Shown: positions 32,727 through 44,524, numbered from the stretch's first letter. The stretch: 64,000 nucleotides of DNA from Heloderma charlesbogerti (GCA_026122225.1 JANEZZ010001866.1:1922001-1986000), one strand, 5' to 3'. Notes: generated from the letters alone by a model not told the origin. Program-made: numbers and translations.

Positions 32727-33529
32727 GGAACAGCCACTCGTTGGCGGGGGGAGAGAAGGGGACAGCCAGCAGGTCCCTCGCAAAGCGGCTCTGACTCCAG
32801 CGCAGCCGCAGCAGAGGCCCCGCGCCCTGGGACGCCGCACGCACCGCGGCCCGCTCGGGGCACGGCCATCTCACGGGCCATGGCCGAAACTCCGGCCTCC
32901 CACCGACCTGACGGGAATGCTCAGTGCACCCCTGGTGATGCGCCGAGAGCACCGTTGGGCACTGCCGCCTGGGGGGGTTGCACCCCCTGCGTCCTGCTTT
33001 CGCACAGCCAGCCCCCACAGACTAGTCTGGTTAATGTGGTTGGTCGGGGGGGGGGGAGGAATGTGCGGGGTGTATCCCAACGAAAGGATCCCTCGTTTTT
33101 TCTGTCTGTGAAGTGCCTGTTCAAATACCAGCGACGCTGCAAAATCCTGGGAAATGCTCCCATCTGCCAAGCCTAGGTAGGCGCGAGCGCATTCATTTGC
33201 TCACTAGGGTGGCGCCTTACACCTGGCCAAAAGAGAGGAGAAAAGAGGACATCCATTTGCCTAACATTTGCACATGCAAACTCATATGCCTAGGTGCAAA
33301 TCTAGACATCATTGCAGTTATTTAAATCGAAAAAGAAGAGTGACTCGGTCGCCTCAGCACCCGCTCAGCCTGCCCGCCAGGCACTGCTCCGTGTCGGCGG
33401 CGTCAAGGCCTCTCCGCTTTCCCTTCTGAGGTCCAACCAGACGTGGACTGGGCAGCCCATCCAACAGAGAGCCCCTTCAAACAGAGGACTGCCCTCTGCC
33501 AATGTCCAAAATACAGGCCACAGAGTGAG

Positions 33530-34249
33530 CACAAGTGGGGTGGTGAATCCACTCCTGGTTTCAGTCAGAACCAGCCAACACTCTAACGGAGCTTTGCACT
33601 TTGGACAGGTCAGTGAGAGTTCTGACTGGTTCTGACTGAAACCCAGCATCTGCGATCCACACACTCCAGGAAACAAAGCTCCAGGCTAACACTACTTTAC
33701 TGTCACTACCAGCTTCATTACAAATGCAGATTCTAGGAAACTCTCAGACTGCATCGAACCAGCTGATCCAGCATCTACCAATATCAATAGAGGAGACAAA
33801 GAGCAAGTTAGAAAAGCTGCCTGCAGTCCGGGCAAGAACTTCGCAGCCAGACTTGCTTCGCCGGGATACCCGTCCCCTAGGGCGGCACCCTCCTGCGCTG
33901 GCTTCCACGAGCGGCCAGGCGGAGCCCCACCCCTCACTTTTCCCGCTTCGCTCCAAGACAGGCTCTTGCGTCCCTCGAGTCATGCCCTTCGCCCCACTCC
34001 TCCGAAACTTGAGTTCTCGTGGGGCAGGAGTGGGGGAGCCGTTCAGGCTGGGCCATCGGTGCGTCAGGGCCTTGGGAAGACAGTCTCGCCGTACCTGGGC
34101 TCGCCGGGGAGGGGGCCTCCCTCTGCTCTGGCTGTTCCCGTTCTGATTCCGAATCTGAGCTGCCAGACATCTCTACGTGCTCACATTCGTTCCTGGCACC
34201 CGGAGCAGATTCACTGCCCCAGTGACATCGGAGCCACCAGCCTCCACTG
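33530..34249 (+). mobile_element. MITE family B interrupted by the LTR-like element
   Basis: The left portion (about 33530-33644) has GTGAATCCACTCCTGGTTTC, AGTCAGAACCAGCCAACACT and GTTCTGACTGGTTCTGACTG ending GAAACCC. The remaining right end (34199-34249: CGGAGCAGATTCACTGCCCC, GAGCCACCAGCCTCCACTG) resumes after a 550-bp insertion. The break is at the same GAAACCC position as in the 3181 copy. Confidence 0.8.
33651..34198 (-). mobile_element. LTR-like interspersed repeat, copy 2 (nested in MITE B)
   Basis: It pairs with 11271-11833 nearly throughout. On the minus strand it runs TG...CA. ACCC flanks the inserted block on both sides (33641-33644 and 34198-34201), a possible 4-bp duplication, though six additional bases at the left junction leave the exact boundary open. 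No internal coding region. Confidence 0.6.
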
Positions 34250-34304
34250 CTGGAATACGGCTCCCAAGAGCTTCTCCAAAACTGAATCCAGCCATAAGAG
34301 CTTC

Positions 34305-34500
34305 AACATCCCTGCCTTGTGCAAATCCTTCCCCCAACCTAAGATGCTATTAGCCTCGGAGAGGAAAATAACATACAGCCATTTCTTCTCCTTGTATGTT
34401 TTCCCCACAGCCACCAGCTAGCATAATTTCTGTGGGGTGCCTGATTTGGATTGGGGCCACAGCATGGGGCAGTGGGGACAGGGTTAACCCTTTCCTCACA
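34305..34500 (+). repeat. Unclassified interspersed repeat (family C), copy 2
   Basis: Similar to the reverse complement of 15475-15668. Key shared strings are CCACCAGCTAGCAT, GGGGTGCCT.ATTTGGA, GGGGCCACAGCATGGGG and GGGTTAACCCTTTCC. Confidence 0.65.
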
Positions 34501-35254
34501 AGCTATACCGCTATACCCAGAACGTCTCAATTTACGTGCCAGCACCTTGCAATCCCTGTCTGCCTGCTGCTGTTGATCCCAAGGAAGCACCCAGGAAGGC
34601 CTGCACCTCTTGCTATGGCCGCTGCTCTCGCTCCTATTAACATTCAGCCAACGCCAGAGATGTCCGCCCGTTCTCTCCCCAAGAACAGGGTGTCCAAATG
34701 ACTTGGCTGCCACCCTGCGTAACGGATGGAGTTCCCTGTGATGCTCATCTGTGCTGTAGAACCTCTTCTAATGGGACCAAGAAAGACAAGGGCATGTCAG
34801 GAAGGCTGTGTTGAATGTTCATTCATTCATTCCTTTTCTCTCTCTCCCTCTCTCAGCCCAAATTTATGAGAATGTAAGGTGGGCCCTGCTGGATCCAGCC
34901 AAGGGCCAAAAGTTTCATGCTTCTAAGTAGGGATGTGAGAATCACTGAAGCTGAAACTCATCAAGATCCTCCAAATTCCACCTCAGAGCTCAGTTTGTTC
35001 CTGAACATGAGCCTTTTTCTTTCTTTTTTTTCCCAACAGGAAAAGTGCAGGGTTTTAGCTTTTTTTTAAAGTGTGCATGCAAATGCATACTTTTTCCCCA
35101 CTGACTGAAACATGAACATGTGGTGCTTTTTTTCCAGAATGTGCATGTTTAAGGAGGGTATTTTTCTAGCAAATGCATTTTTCAAACACTATTACAAGCA
35201 CACATTTTTGATCTGCGGCTGATTTTTTATTTTTGGCTGTGGCTCTTGACCACT

Positions 35255-35590
35255 GAGGTCATGGCAGGGCATGCCCCTGGTGGTTCCGCATGGACCCATG
35301 GCCCAGCTGGAGTCCACCCGGAAAAGCGCCTTCAGCGTGGTGGCCCCCTTGATGTGGAACTCCCTGCCTTTGGAGGTCAGGCAGGCACCGATGTTGTGTT
35401 TTTTTTGGTGCCTCCTGAAGACGTTGCTATTTCGAGAGGCCTTCCTTGAGCAACCAGCCACCATTTATTACACTTGGAATCTGTTTCTTTTAAAATGTTT
35501 TATTTTTTTTAATATCCTATTTTATTCGTTTATCTGTTGTTCACCACTCCAAAATCTTTGACGTGGAGTGGTATATAAATATTGTAAATA
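35255..35590 (+). mobile_element. L2-like LINE 3' end
   Basis: The coding remnant GTGGCCCCCTTGATGTGGAA, CTCCCTGCCTTTGGAGGTCA is followed by a T-rich 3' UTR and GACGTGGAGTGGTATATAAA as the tail. Confidence 0.75.
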
Positions 35591-35689
35591 ATATAAACAA
35601 TGAAATATATGGAGGTGGATAACTTGGCTGCAATGATACCTGCTCTGGTAAGCTCCCATTTGGACTCCCGCAATGCGTTGACATAGGGC

Positions 35690-35898
35690 TGCCCATGGAG
35701 GACAAGGCTATCGATGGCTACGAGCCCTGATGGCTACATACCAGTTGCTGGGGAGCATGGGTGGGAGGCTGCTGCTGCACTTGTGTCCTGCTTGTGGGTT
35801 CCTGGTTGACAGCTGGCCGGCCCCTGTGTGAGCAGAGTGCTGGACTGGACGGACCCTGGGTCTGATCCAGCATCAGGGCTCTTCTGAAGTTCTTAAGA
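35690..35898 (+). mobile_element. CR1 LINE tail fragment
   Basis: AAGGCTATCGATGGCTACGA, ACCAGTTGCTGGGGAGCATG, GGGTCTGATCCAGCATCAGG and the TTCTGAAGTTCTTA end. Confidence 0.85.
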
Positions 35899-36225
35899 TG
35901 GTTCAAAAACCACAGGTTGTGCAAAACATGACAACGAGAGTATTATCAAGGACTGGGTCAGGGGCTGGGGAGACCAGTCCTGTCTCCCTTACATAGAAGA
36001 CAAGTCTCTACCCCTAGGACCCTACAATCTTAAATTCAGCACAGGAGGCCATGGAAGGAGAAGAGAAGAAGGGAGGCATCAGCTGAATGGAGACATCAAT
36101 TCAGGGACACGTACTAGGCTTATTTATCCGTAGCAGGTGAGGGCTGGGCCAAAGTCTCCCCAGGAAAGGTGGGTTTTCAGGAGGATTTGAAGGAAGCAGT
36201 GCTGGCTGATTGGGGGGGGCCTGGT

Positions 36226-36551
36226 CAAGACCCCCTCCATGGGCCCCCTCCCTCAGTGAACCTGCCTTTTCGCCACCATTGTCACCAGCTGCTCCTTCTC
36301 TTCCCTCTCACCACTGCTCCCACTTGCTTGCTTCACAGGCAGAGAGCCAGGGAGCAAGGCGGCCGCGGCATCTCCCGCTCCTCCTCCTCGCCACCACCGT
36401 TGTCTGGGCCAGAGCAAGAGGCAGGCGAACAAGCAGGTTGCCATGGTGAATAGAAGGAGCCCCTCCAGGGAGCTCTTGTCAGCGGGCCCCTGCTGGGGTG
36501 TGGGCCCTCGGCAGGTGCCCAACCAGGCTAACTCTGGACGCTGGCCCTGGG
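36226..36551 (+). repeat. Unclassified GC-rich interspersed repeat (family D), copy 1
   Basis: Matches 40466-40770 and the reverse of 43803-43990: GCCACCATTGTC.CCAGC, GTTGTCTGGGCCAGAGCAAG, GAACAAGCAGGTTGC, GTGGGCCCCTGCT.GGG, GGTGCCCAACCA. Not classified. Confidence 0.7.
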
Positions 36552-37006
36552 AGGAAGCAAGAGAAGGGTGACGCGCCACACAGGTGTTTCGAGAGGCAAT
36601 TCCAGGCATAAGGGGCAGCTAGGGAGAAAGGGCGAAGCCACTCGCTGGAGCGGGAGGCTTTCAGGGGGCTGAGGGCGGTGGGACCGAAGGAGTGAAGGCG
36701 CCTTTGCCGGTACACATTTGGGTTGTGTCCTGCAAACGTCTCTCGTGATTCACAGGATATCTGCGTTGAAATACATGGACATCTTCATGTTAGCATAACC
36801 CATTGGAAAAATCCTAAACTCTGTGGACATGGAAGGCTGATCACGGGGGTGGAGGAAAATGGAAAATTGGGGAGAGCAGGAATGGAATAGAGAACCTGGG
36901 AAAGGGCAGGGCTGGCTAGAACTCTGACCAGGAGCACTCTATGCTGCAACACTTCGTTGCAGGTCTCACTTGTAACTCCCTTGTTACATAAGGACGCCGT
37001 TAACCG

Positions 37007-37023
37007 GTGTGTGTGTGTGTGTG
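37007..37023. repeat. (GT)n microsatellite
   Basis: Short GT run. Confidence 0.9.
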
Positions 37024-37551
37024 CAGGTGCACGCGCTGGCTCTTAGATGGCATCAATCATTTTAATTTAACCAATGTGCCCTATTTGCATTTCGAACTGC
37101 CAAAGTAACTGCAGAGAGAAGGAAGAGGTCAGTACATTTCATTTCAAACTGATCATTTTAAATAGAAAATGTCTTTGAACCTTGAGCAGCTTCAGGCTTC
37201 CAGCTGAATTCTTTGAAATGCTTTAATCCGTATTAAAAATGCTAAACACGTGCCCCTTTTAAGGATGTTGCCCTTCTCCCCCCCCCCTCCTCTTTTTAAC
37301 CACGGCACTTTCATCTTTGCTTTCTTCTGAAAATAGCCTGGCCAAGAGACAACCACCAGAGTCAAAACAAGATTTCTCTAGGCCTCCCATCACCATTGAC
37401 CAAATACTGCTTTGGGCTGCTTTTACAAGACTTGCTTAGTCTTCTTTTCAAAAACATTGTTTGGCATATCGTTAGTACGCAATAATATTTCTATCCGCCA
37501 CGATCAAATCACAATTTGCGTCCCTCCGACGTATTATGAACGGAGGTAGTG

Positions 37552-37745
37552 CAGCCTGTTTCGCTGCCATGTCGGCGAAGGGCTGTACACGTCAACGGCA
37601 GCTGCTTTGCAAGCAGGAGGTGCGAGTTCGATCCCTGGCATTTCCAGATAAGACCGGGAAAGACTTGTCTCAAACTCTGACAGCCACTGCCGGGCAGCGT
37701 CAACAGTATCAGGCAGGATGGACCCAGGGAATGACTCAGAACGTT
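37552..37745 (+). mobile_element. tRNA-derived SINE (second family)
   Basis: AGCTGCTTTGCAAGCAGGAG and GTGCGAGTTCGATCCCTGGC are anticodon-arm and B-box regions of a tRNA-like head. ACAGCCACTGCCGGGCAGCG and CAGGCAGGATGGACC follow as the body. Confidence 0.7.
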
Positions 37746-37947
37746 GCTATTTACATCAGCCCTTGGATCCTACAGTAAATGTTTTCCAGGAGCTTACCAT
37801 TTTGTCAGCATCCCATACAGCACTTAGATCAACTACGCCTTAGCTGTAGATTGATTCCTAAGGGTGTATGTGTATATGATGATGATGATGATGCATATAA
37901 TTTTAAATGCTAAAAGCAGAGTCAATATAAACAATTTACAGTGTCAA

Positions 37948-38115
37948 CCTATACATGTCTGCTCTAAAGCAGGTCCCACTGAGTGTGTTTATTTTATTTT
38001 ATTTTATTTATTACATGTCTATGAATGACCTAATAGCCAAAGCTCTCTGGGCAGTTCACAACAATTGAAGTTCAACAGGGCTTACTCCCAAGTAAGAAAG
38101 GAATAGGACTGCAGC

Positions 38116-38116
<1 letters not shown>
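37948..38116 (+). mobile_element. Palindromic 'GTAAGTCCCATTGA' repeat (family E), split by an L2 tail
   Basis: Left ATGTCTGCTCTAAAGCAGGT, CCCACTGAGTG and right TTCAACAGGGCTTACTCCCA, GGAATAGGACTGCAGCC are the two arms. Between them (37988-38065) lies a minus-strand L2-like tail (ATTTATTACATG, TAATAGCCAAAGCTCTCTGG). Other copies are near 48550 and 49689. Confidence 0.65.

Positions 38117-38118
<2 letters not shown>

Positions 38119-38147
<29 letters not shown>
38119..38147. repeat. (TG)n microsatellite
   Basis: About 14 TG units. Confidence 0.95.
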
Positions 38148-38149
<2 letters not shown>

Positions 38150-38877
38150 ACATTGGAAAAGTTATCCTCCACCTAATTCAACAAGATAGTCCAAGTATCC
38201 ATTCTGATGTTAATGACAGAGATGGTTTCATATTTATACTCCATATTTTCCGTAGAAACAAAACAATCCAAATGGCTTACAGTAAAAATAGGAATATTCA
38301 CCAGCAAATGGAAAGAAAATTTCCACATACAAAGGAATCACTGGGAAATTAATGTATCAGGCCTTAATGAAAGAGGAACTATTTTGCGGAATCGTTTTCT
38401 TCCCGTTTTCCAAATACATCTTTGTTTTCCATGCCAGGCTATTAAATAATTGATGTAGAAATAAAGATAGAGGGGGAGAAAGGTGGCTAATACTGCTCTT
38501 GCTGCTGCTGCTGCAAGGATGTCCACTTTTGTTTCCAGATTTCCATTAAATCTTAAGAGTGTTCTACTATAAACTGCGAAATTCAGATCTGGTGGAACCC
38601 ACAAGGAAGAAAACTGAGAGATTCTTGCTGCCATAAATCACTTTATTTCATCTATTTTTCCACCACCCCACATCTCTCTCTCTTTCTTTCTCTCTCTCTC
38701 TCTGTCTTTCTGTCCTTGAATACTTATTATTTCCAGCAGGTCCAGGAGACTCTTGTAGAAATTGTAATCACCATCCTGCTCTTTCTTTCGCTGTTGATTC
38801 AGTGACTCAGCATCTCTACAATGTTAATGCTGAGCAAACTTTGAATCCATCTTTGGGGCAAATTAAAATGGCCAGCA

Positions 38878-39964
38878 TTGACTACGCTAAAGCCTTTGAT
38901 TGTGTGGATCACAACAAACTGTGGCAAATTCTTAAAGTGATGGGAGTACCAGACCACCTTACCTGTCTTCTCAGAAACCTGTACGAGGGTCAAGAAGCAA
39001 CAGTCAGAACCAGACATGGAACAACCGAGTGATTCAAAATTGGGAAAGGAGTACAACAAGGCTGCATATTGTCACCCTGCTTATTTAACTTATATGCAGA
39101 GTACATCATGAGAAATGCTGGGTTGGATGAATCAGAGGTCGGAATTAAGATTGCTGGGAGAATTATCAACAACCTCTGATATGCAGACGATACCACCCTA
39201 ATGGCAAAAAGCGAAGAGGATCTCAAGAGCCTCTTGTTGAGGGTGAAAGAGTTGAGTGCAAAAGCTGGTTTGAAACTCAACATTAAAAAAACTAAGGTCA
39301 TGGCATCTGGCCCTATCACTTCCTGGCATATAGAAGGGGAAGAAATGGAAGCAGTGACAGATTTTACTTTCTTGGGCTCCAAGATCACCGCAGATGGTGA
39401 CTGTAGCCATGAAATTAAAAGACGCTTGCTCCTTGGGAGGAAAGCTATGGCAAACCTAGACAGCATAGTAAGAAGCAGAGACATCACCTTGCCGACAAAG
39501 GTCCGTCTAATGAAAGCTATGGTTTTCCCAGTAGTAATGTATGGCTGTGAGAGCTGGACTATAAGGAAGGCTGAGTGCTGAAGAATTGATGCTTTCGAAC
39601 TGTGGTGCTGGAGAAGACTCTTACGAGTCCCCTGGACTGCAAGGAGGTGCAATCAGTCCATCCAAAAGGAAATCAACCCTGACTGCTCACTGGAAGGACA
39701 GATACTGAAGCTGAAGCTGAAATATTTTGGCCACCTAATGCGAAGAGAAAACTCTCTGGAAAAGACCCTGATGCTGGGAAAGACTGAAGGCAAAAGGAGA
39801 ATGGGACGGCAGAGGATGAGATGGCTAGATAGCATCACCGATGCAATGAATATGAACTTGAGCACACTCCGGGAGAGAGCGGAGGACAGGAAGGCCTGGC
39901 GTGCTATGGTCCATGGGGTCATGAAGAGTCGGACATGACTGGACGACTGAACAACAACAACAAC
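38878..39964 (+). mobile_element. BovB (RTE) LINE, 5'-truncated, with 13-bp TSD
   Basis: One frame runs from the insertion point to the stop at 39936-39938 and encodes the 3' half of the RTE-type reverse transcriptase: DYAKAFDCVDHNKLWQILKV, then GVQQGCILSPCLFNLYAEYI, the catalytic YADD box at 39180-39191, VMYGCESWT and LKYFGHLMRRE. Three in-frame TGA codons break it (39030-39032 in place of Trp; 39177-39179 and 39579-39581 apparently from CGA by CpG decay), with no frameshift. The 3' end is GAGTCGGACATGACTGGACG followed by an (AAC)n tail. AAAATGGCCAGCA on both sides (38865-38877 and 39965-39977) is the target-site duplication. The endonuclease domain is absent; the copy is inactive. BovB is known for horizontal spread among reptiles and ruminants. 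Confidence 0.97.
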
Positions 39965-40465
39965 AAAATGGCCAGCACTTCTGACTCAAGTGCTATTTCT
40001 ATCCTTCCAAATGGTCATTAATAATCTCCAATGAATGTTAATTAATGCACGCAGGGAGAGATTCATAAGCCAATGGGCAGTTAGTTGTTGGAGCTAAGCC
40101 GTGGCGAGGAAGCAAGCAAAAGGAAGATGGAAGCCAAGATTTTAGTGAGCTTAGGAAGGGCTAAAGGCCATACAGCTTATGCTGAATCCAGTTTATGTGG
40201 GGATGAGGGGAACGCAATGGTAGATAGAGTTGGGTTGCCATAGTGCAGTGGGCTCTACTTGCAGGGTAGGCTTTCCCTGTTGGCACAGCCCTCTCCAGCG
40301 ACTGCTTCCCATCAGCTGATGCTCAGTAGTGTATGGCCCCAAAATATGGAGGATGCATATCTCCATCAGGGCTTGGAGCCATTAGAAAAAGGGAACTATA
40401 ACACCATAGCGTTCAAAGGGACAGTGCCTGCTCCAGCTTTCTAAAGCTCCTTGGAAAGCCACGCT

Positions 40466-40770
40466 CCATGCCCCCCCCCTCGGTGAGTCCCCCTTCTCGC
40501 CACCATTGTCGCCAGCAGCTCTTGCTCCTCCTCTTTCTTATCATCAAGACCGCTCGCTTCCTTGGCAGGCAGTGAGCATGTCGGCACTGGCATCTGCTGC
40601 TCCTCCTACTCACCGCTGCTGTTGTCTGGGCCAGAGCAAGAAACAACTGAACAAGCAGGTTGCAATGGGGAAGAGGAGGAGCAACTCCAGGGGCATTTGT
40701 CAGTGGGCCCCTGCTAGGGCATGGGCCCTTGGGAGGTGCCCAACCACGCCTACCCTTGACGGCAGCCCTG
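40466..40770 (+). repeat. Unclassified GC-rich interspersed repeat (family D), copy 2
   Basis: Same order of blocks as 36226-36551, including GCCACCATTGTCGCCAGCAG and GTTGTCTGGGCCAGAGCAAG. Confidence 0.7.
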
Positions 40771-40907
40771 CAAAGAGTCCTTGGATGTTATCTAGTCCTG
40801 GCTGCAGTGGGTGTAACTTGGGGTTCTAGTAAACAAAAACACAAAAGAAAAGTAGATTGCAGAAGCCTGAAGTCTGCCCACACCTGATCTTGACAGACCT
40901 TTAAATC

Positions 40908-41045
40908 TTCCTTCTCCAATCTGGTGCCATGAAGATGAGTGCAACTCCAAGTCCCATCATTCCCAGCAAGCATAGCCATTGGCCATGAAGGCTGGGGATT
41001 GTGGGAGCTTCAGTCCAACACATCTGCAAATCATCCAGTTGGAGG
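40908..41045 (+). mobile_element. Palindromic MITE family A
   Basis: TCTCCAATCTGGTGCCATGA, AACTCCAAGTCCCATCATTC and GGGGATTGTGGGAGCTTCAG, TCCAACACATCTGC form the arms. Confidence 0.7.
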
Positions 41046-43277
41046 CATCTGATTTTAATGCTCCTTTCTGAAGAAAAATAAAATAGTTTGTTTCGCCTGC
41101 CTTCGAACTCCCAGCTGCTGCATCATTTAAAGGCAGGAGCTTATGCACCTGCAGAATACTGAAAGGAAAGAACCGAAGACAGAAAGGACATCGGGTTCCA
41201 TCTGCCACGCAGTCCAGAAGGAGCACAGGAGGATCATACATTAGAAGACAATGGCGGAGCCGGGGGGGCCTCTGTAACGACGACGTAAAGCCTCTTTGGG
41301 GGTGTTTACAATTGCAACTTACAAGCCGAACTTGGCATGTTGCTTTTCCTCCCATAGCTTGACCCTGTCTTCCCTCTGCCGTTGCAATGCATTCGACGGT
41401 GTATCAATATAAGCAATTCAAACAGTGATTCAGCCATCTGCCTCGCACTTTCCCTCCATGATTCAGGTTGGCTCTTTGCCTCGTAAAAAACACTTTGAAG
41501 CTCCGCTTATCAGTTTATTTGACTGACTATTAATTTGTCATCTTAAAACACACACACACACAGTCAATTTCTGATTTCCAATTGAAAAGCTGCTTGGCAG
41601 AGATGGATGTCTGACTTCCCAGGTCCTCTCAGATATTTTGCTGAATGCATTTTGGGGGCGGGACCAACTGCTGCGATCCTCTCTCACCTCTATGCATGTC
41701 CAAAAAATGTCCCAACAGTGCACAAGCAGCACTTGCACCATTCACCAAAGCCACAGCAGGTGCCCCAGTCCAAAAAAGCTTGTCCCACAACTGGACCCCT
41801 GACGACATGAGTTCTAAGGGAGGATCGGCAGCGGTCAGCAAGCTGGATTTCAGGGACTCTCCTCCATCGTTGCCAAACTCTTGCATAAGCATCAGGGAAA
41901 CCCTTAAGTCCTGAGGGACACCACTTGAAAACACAAGCAGTGCCGGATTATGGGCAAAGGGGGCACTGCAAGTTTTTGGGACACCCATGGAGAAGACTTC
42001 CTTAGCAGGGCAGTTTAACCCAGAAGAGGAAGGCCATGCAAACCGAGACTCCTCTCTCTCACCTCCCTTACCTTCTGGGTTGGGCACTCTATGCAAAGTA
42101 AAAAGAACAGTGGGAACATGGCTGGACTTTGGGCCCCTAGCAAATGTTCAAGCCTGCCATCCTCTGGCACCAGGCTTGTTTGTAAGAGAGAGGAAGACAG
42201 CATGTGTGCTTTCAAATCTGACATTGATTTAAATGTGGCCTTTATGTCTCTTGCAGAATTACACTTAGAACAGGAGCAAGTTCCATTAAATTATACCCCC
42301 TCCCACCCCCAAAAAACACCACCAACCCAACATACAAACACATCTCTGAAGGTCACATCAACGGAAGAAAGAAACCAGAATTAAATGGAGAGTAAACCCC
42401 TCAGTGGTTTTGCAAGACTTCAGTGCTAGGTTACAGTCTCAAGGTTGTATTAGAAATTTAATTTCAAGATGGATATATATCTCCTTAGCTATATTGGAGG
42501 GATTTAAACCCCACCTTTCCATAAAAATCCCAGGGCACCTTTCAGAATGTCAAAGCACAATAATTGCATCATTCTGACTCGAGCAGATGGCTGGTGTGTT
42601 CTGGGGAGAGATACAGGTACTTCCAGATGAGGGTTTCCTGGTGTCATGCCCCTCATTCACGGATTTTTTTCACCAGAGCAGTGGGGGCCAGACACTGCCA
42701 TCTTCAGTTCATAACCCTCCATTGTCCCCTCCCCCCCCACTTCTATCTTTTGTCTTACCATGGATAATCCGCTAAGAGAGAAAAGATGAAATAACTGGAC
42801 AAGGCCTTCTCATGGGTAGATCTGTCTGGATGCAAGCAGAGAGAGAAACAGATTTTTTTCTGTCCTTTCTCCACCCCTCTCGGATTCATGCAAAAGGAGA
42901 TTAGGGAGGATCATCCCTCAAGAACGCCCTTGATGGGCTCTCCATCAAATCTCTTGTCTGTGTTGCTTTTCCCGCACCCCACCAGCTTTTAAAGGCCAAC
43001 AAGGGCAGGACGACAACTATGAGATAGCTACGCTGGGAAGATTAAGCAAATGTGCCCACAACATGGAGATAATGCACTGCTGTGCCCTCCCCTGCGTGCG
43101 CCATGCGCTGCCCAAAGCAAATGCATCTGTTGATTAACAACACTACTCTTTTCCCAGGATTAGTAGCACTACTCAGCAGCAAATTACTATAGTGCGACAT
43201 ACGACCCCAATTTGATTCCGTCTTGCTTATATACTCCAAAAGCACTGGGATTTCAACCCAGCTAGCGACAGGATGTT

Positions 43278-43301
43278 ACACACACACACACACACACACA
43301 C
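43278..43301. repeat. (AC)n microsatellite
   Basis: About 12 AC units. Confidence 0.95.
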
Positions 43302-43802
43302 GTAGCTAGAAGGGTTGCCACATTTATTTACCTGGCGCTGGCAGAGCTCCTGTGCCATCACAGGCAGAAATCCAAGAGGTGTCATTTCCCCACATCACTA
43401 CAGCTCCAGGCTGGGAGAAACTGTATTCAAATGAGTGGTGTTGGCTACTACCATCACCACAAGTACACCCTACCACCTGCTTGGGAAAAACAGACTGACA
43501 GATGAGTTGTTGAGTTGAGATGTTGGAGCCAATGACGTTGACGTTTTTGCAGCTGGTTGGACAGGGAGAACCTTGAGCAGCAGCAAACTTGACCTCAGGT
43601 GTAGGATTGTGGAGGAAGACACACTTCACATCAGAGCAAGGGTTTCACACTGCAGAAACTAGGAGCTCATCCCCTTTGGACCTGGAACATGTTCCGTGTT
43701 GTGCTAGGTGGAAACCAAGCCAGAAATGAACCTCTCCAAATGAAACCCAAAGTCCTTGTGCTGTGTGTGGTTTCTGGGACACGTTTCCGGAACTCTTGGT
43801 AT

Positions 43803-43990
43803 GGACAGAGCTGGCGTCTAGGGTAGGCATGGTTGGGCACCTGCCAAGGGCCCACACCCCAGCAGGGGCTCACTCACAAGAGCCCCCTGGAGTTGCTGCT
43901 TCTCCTCCCCGTTGCAACCTGCTTGTTCGCCTGCCTCTCGCTCTGGCCCAGACAACAGTGGTGGTGAGGAGGAGCAGGAGATGCCAAATG
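43803..43990 (-). repeat. Unclassified GC-rich interspersed repeat (family D), copy 3
   Basis: The reverse complement contains GTTGTCTGGGCCAGAGCGAG, GCGAACAAGCAGGTTGCAAC and CAGGTGCCCAACCATGCCTA. About 120 bp shorter than the other copies. Confidence 0.7.
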
Positions 43991-44509
43991 GAATGAACCA
44001 CAGCTGGTCACTCAAGGAAGGCTTCCTGAAATGACAGTGTCTTCACCGGGATGTCATTGGGACGGACTGCTCTGCCTGCGGGGAATGTATTTCACCTCCG
44101 TTTGTGTTTTCAATAGGGAGGGGGTGGCTGGGATTCTCTCTCTTTTTCTCTGCCTCCCTCCATCCCTCTCTAAGTGCAACGTAATTGCAGCAAACTCTCA
44201 TCAGGACTACATGATTACGATGAAGCGACTGGCCAAGATTCAACAGTGGGTCTTCATTTTCTACTCACTTGTGCAAAGATGGGCTCTTTGTTTCATTTCT
44301 TGGAAAGAAAGACACAGACACACAAGGAGTGAAAGAGGAGGGTTTGTTTGAGCTGAATGGAGGGGGGAAACCTACCAATCTATTCCCCCTCAAAGAAGTG
44401 GGGGAAGAAGACTTTTATTTTTAATAGACAGCCGATTTGGGGAAATATCTCATTCCTCCTTTTTAAAAGAAACGAACCCTACTCATTGAAAAGAATGAGC
44501 ATGTTTTAA

Positions 44510-44524
44510 TTGGCAGACAGCCAA
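44510..44524. promoter_or_regulatory. Perfect NFI palindrome
   Basis: TTGGCAGACAGCCAA is an exact TTGGC-N5-GCCAA nuclear factor I site inside AT-rich, non-repeat sequence (about 44440-44880). Function untested. Confidence 0.4.

Larger units (their letters stand above)
31980..32900 (-). promoter_or_regulatory. RPH3A: CpG island, probable RPH3A promoter
   Basis: This is the only long, extremely GC- and CpG-rich block in the window, with (GGGCGGC)n-like tracts (about 32441-32480), overlapping GC boxes (32705-32726) and a minus-strand splice donor inside. No TATA box is apparent. RPH3A is the only minus-strand gene to the left and PTPN11 already has its 3' end to the right, so the island most simply belongs to RPH3A. 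It could also fire in the other direction. The long open frames across it on both strands come from absence of stops in GC-rich DNA. Confidence 0.7.

Noticed and set aside
31348..33111. 587-codon plus-strand open frame across the CpG island
   Set aside because: GC-rich DNA has few stops. The translation is low-complexity Arg/Ala/Pro/Gly, several overlapping frames on both strands are equally long, and no domain is recognisable.
38802..39938. Host reverse-transcriptase gene
   Set aside because: It is a 5'-truncated BovB copy with three in-frame stops. The apparent N-terminal 26 codons are flanking DNA read through by chance.
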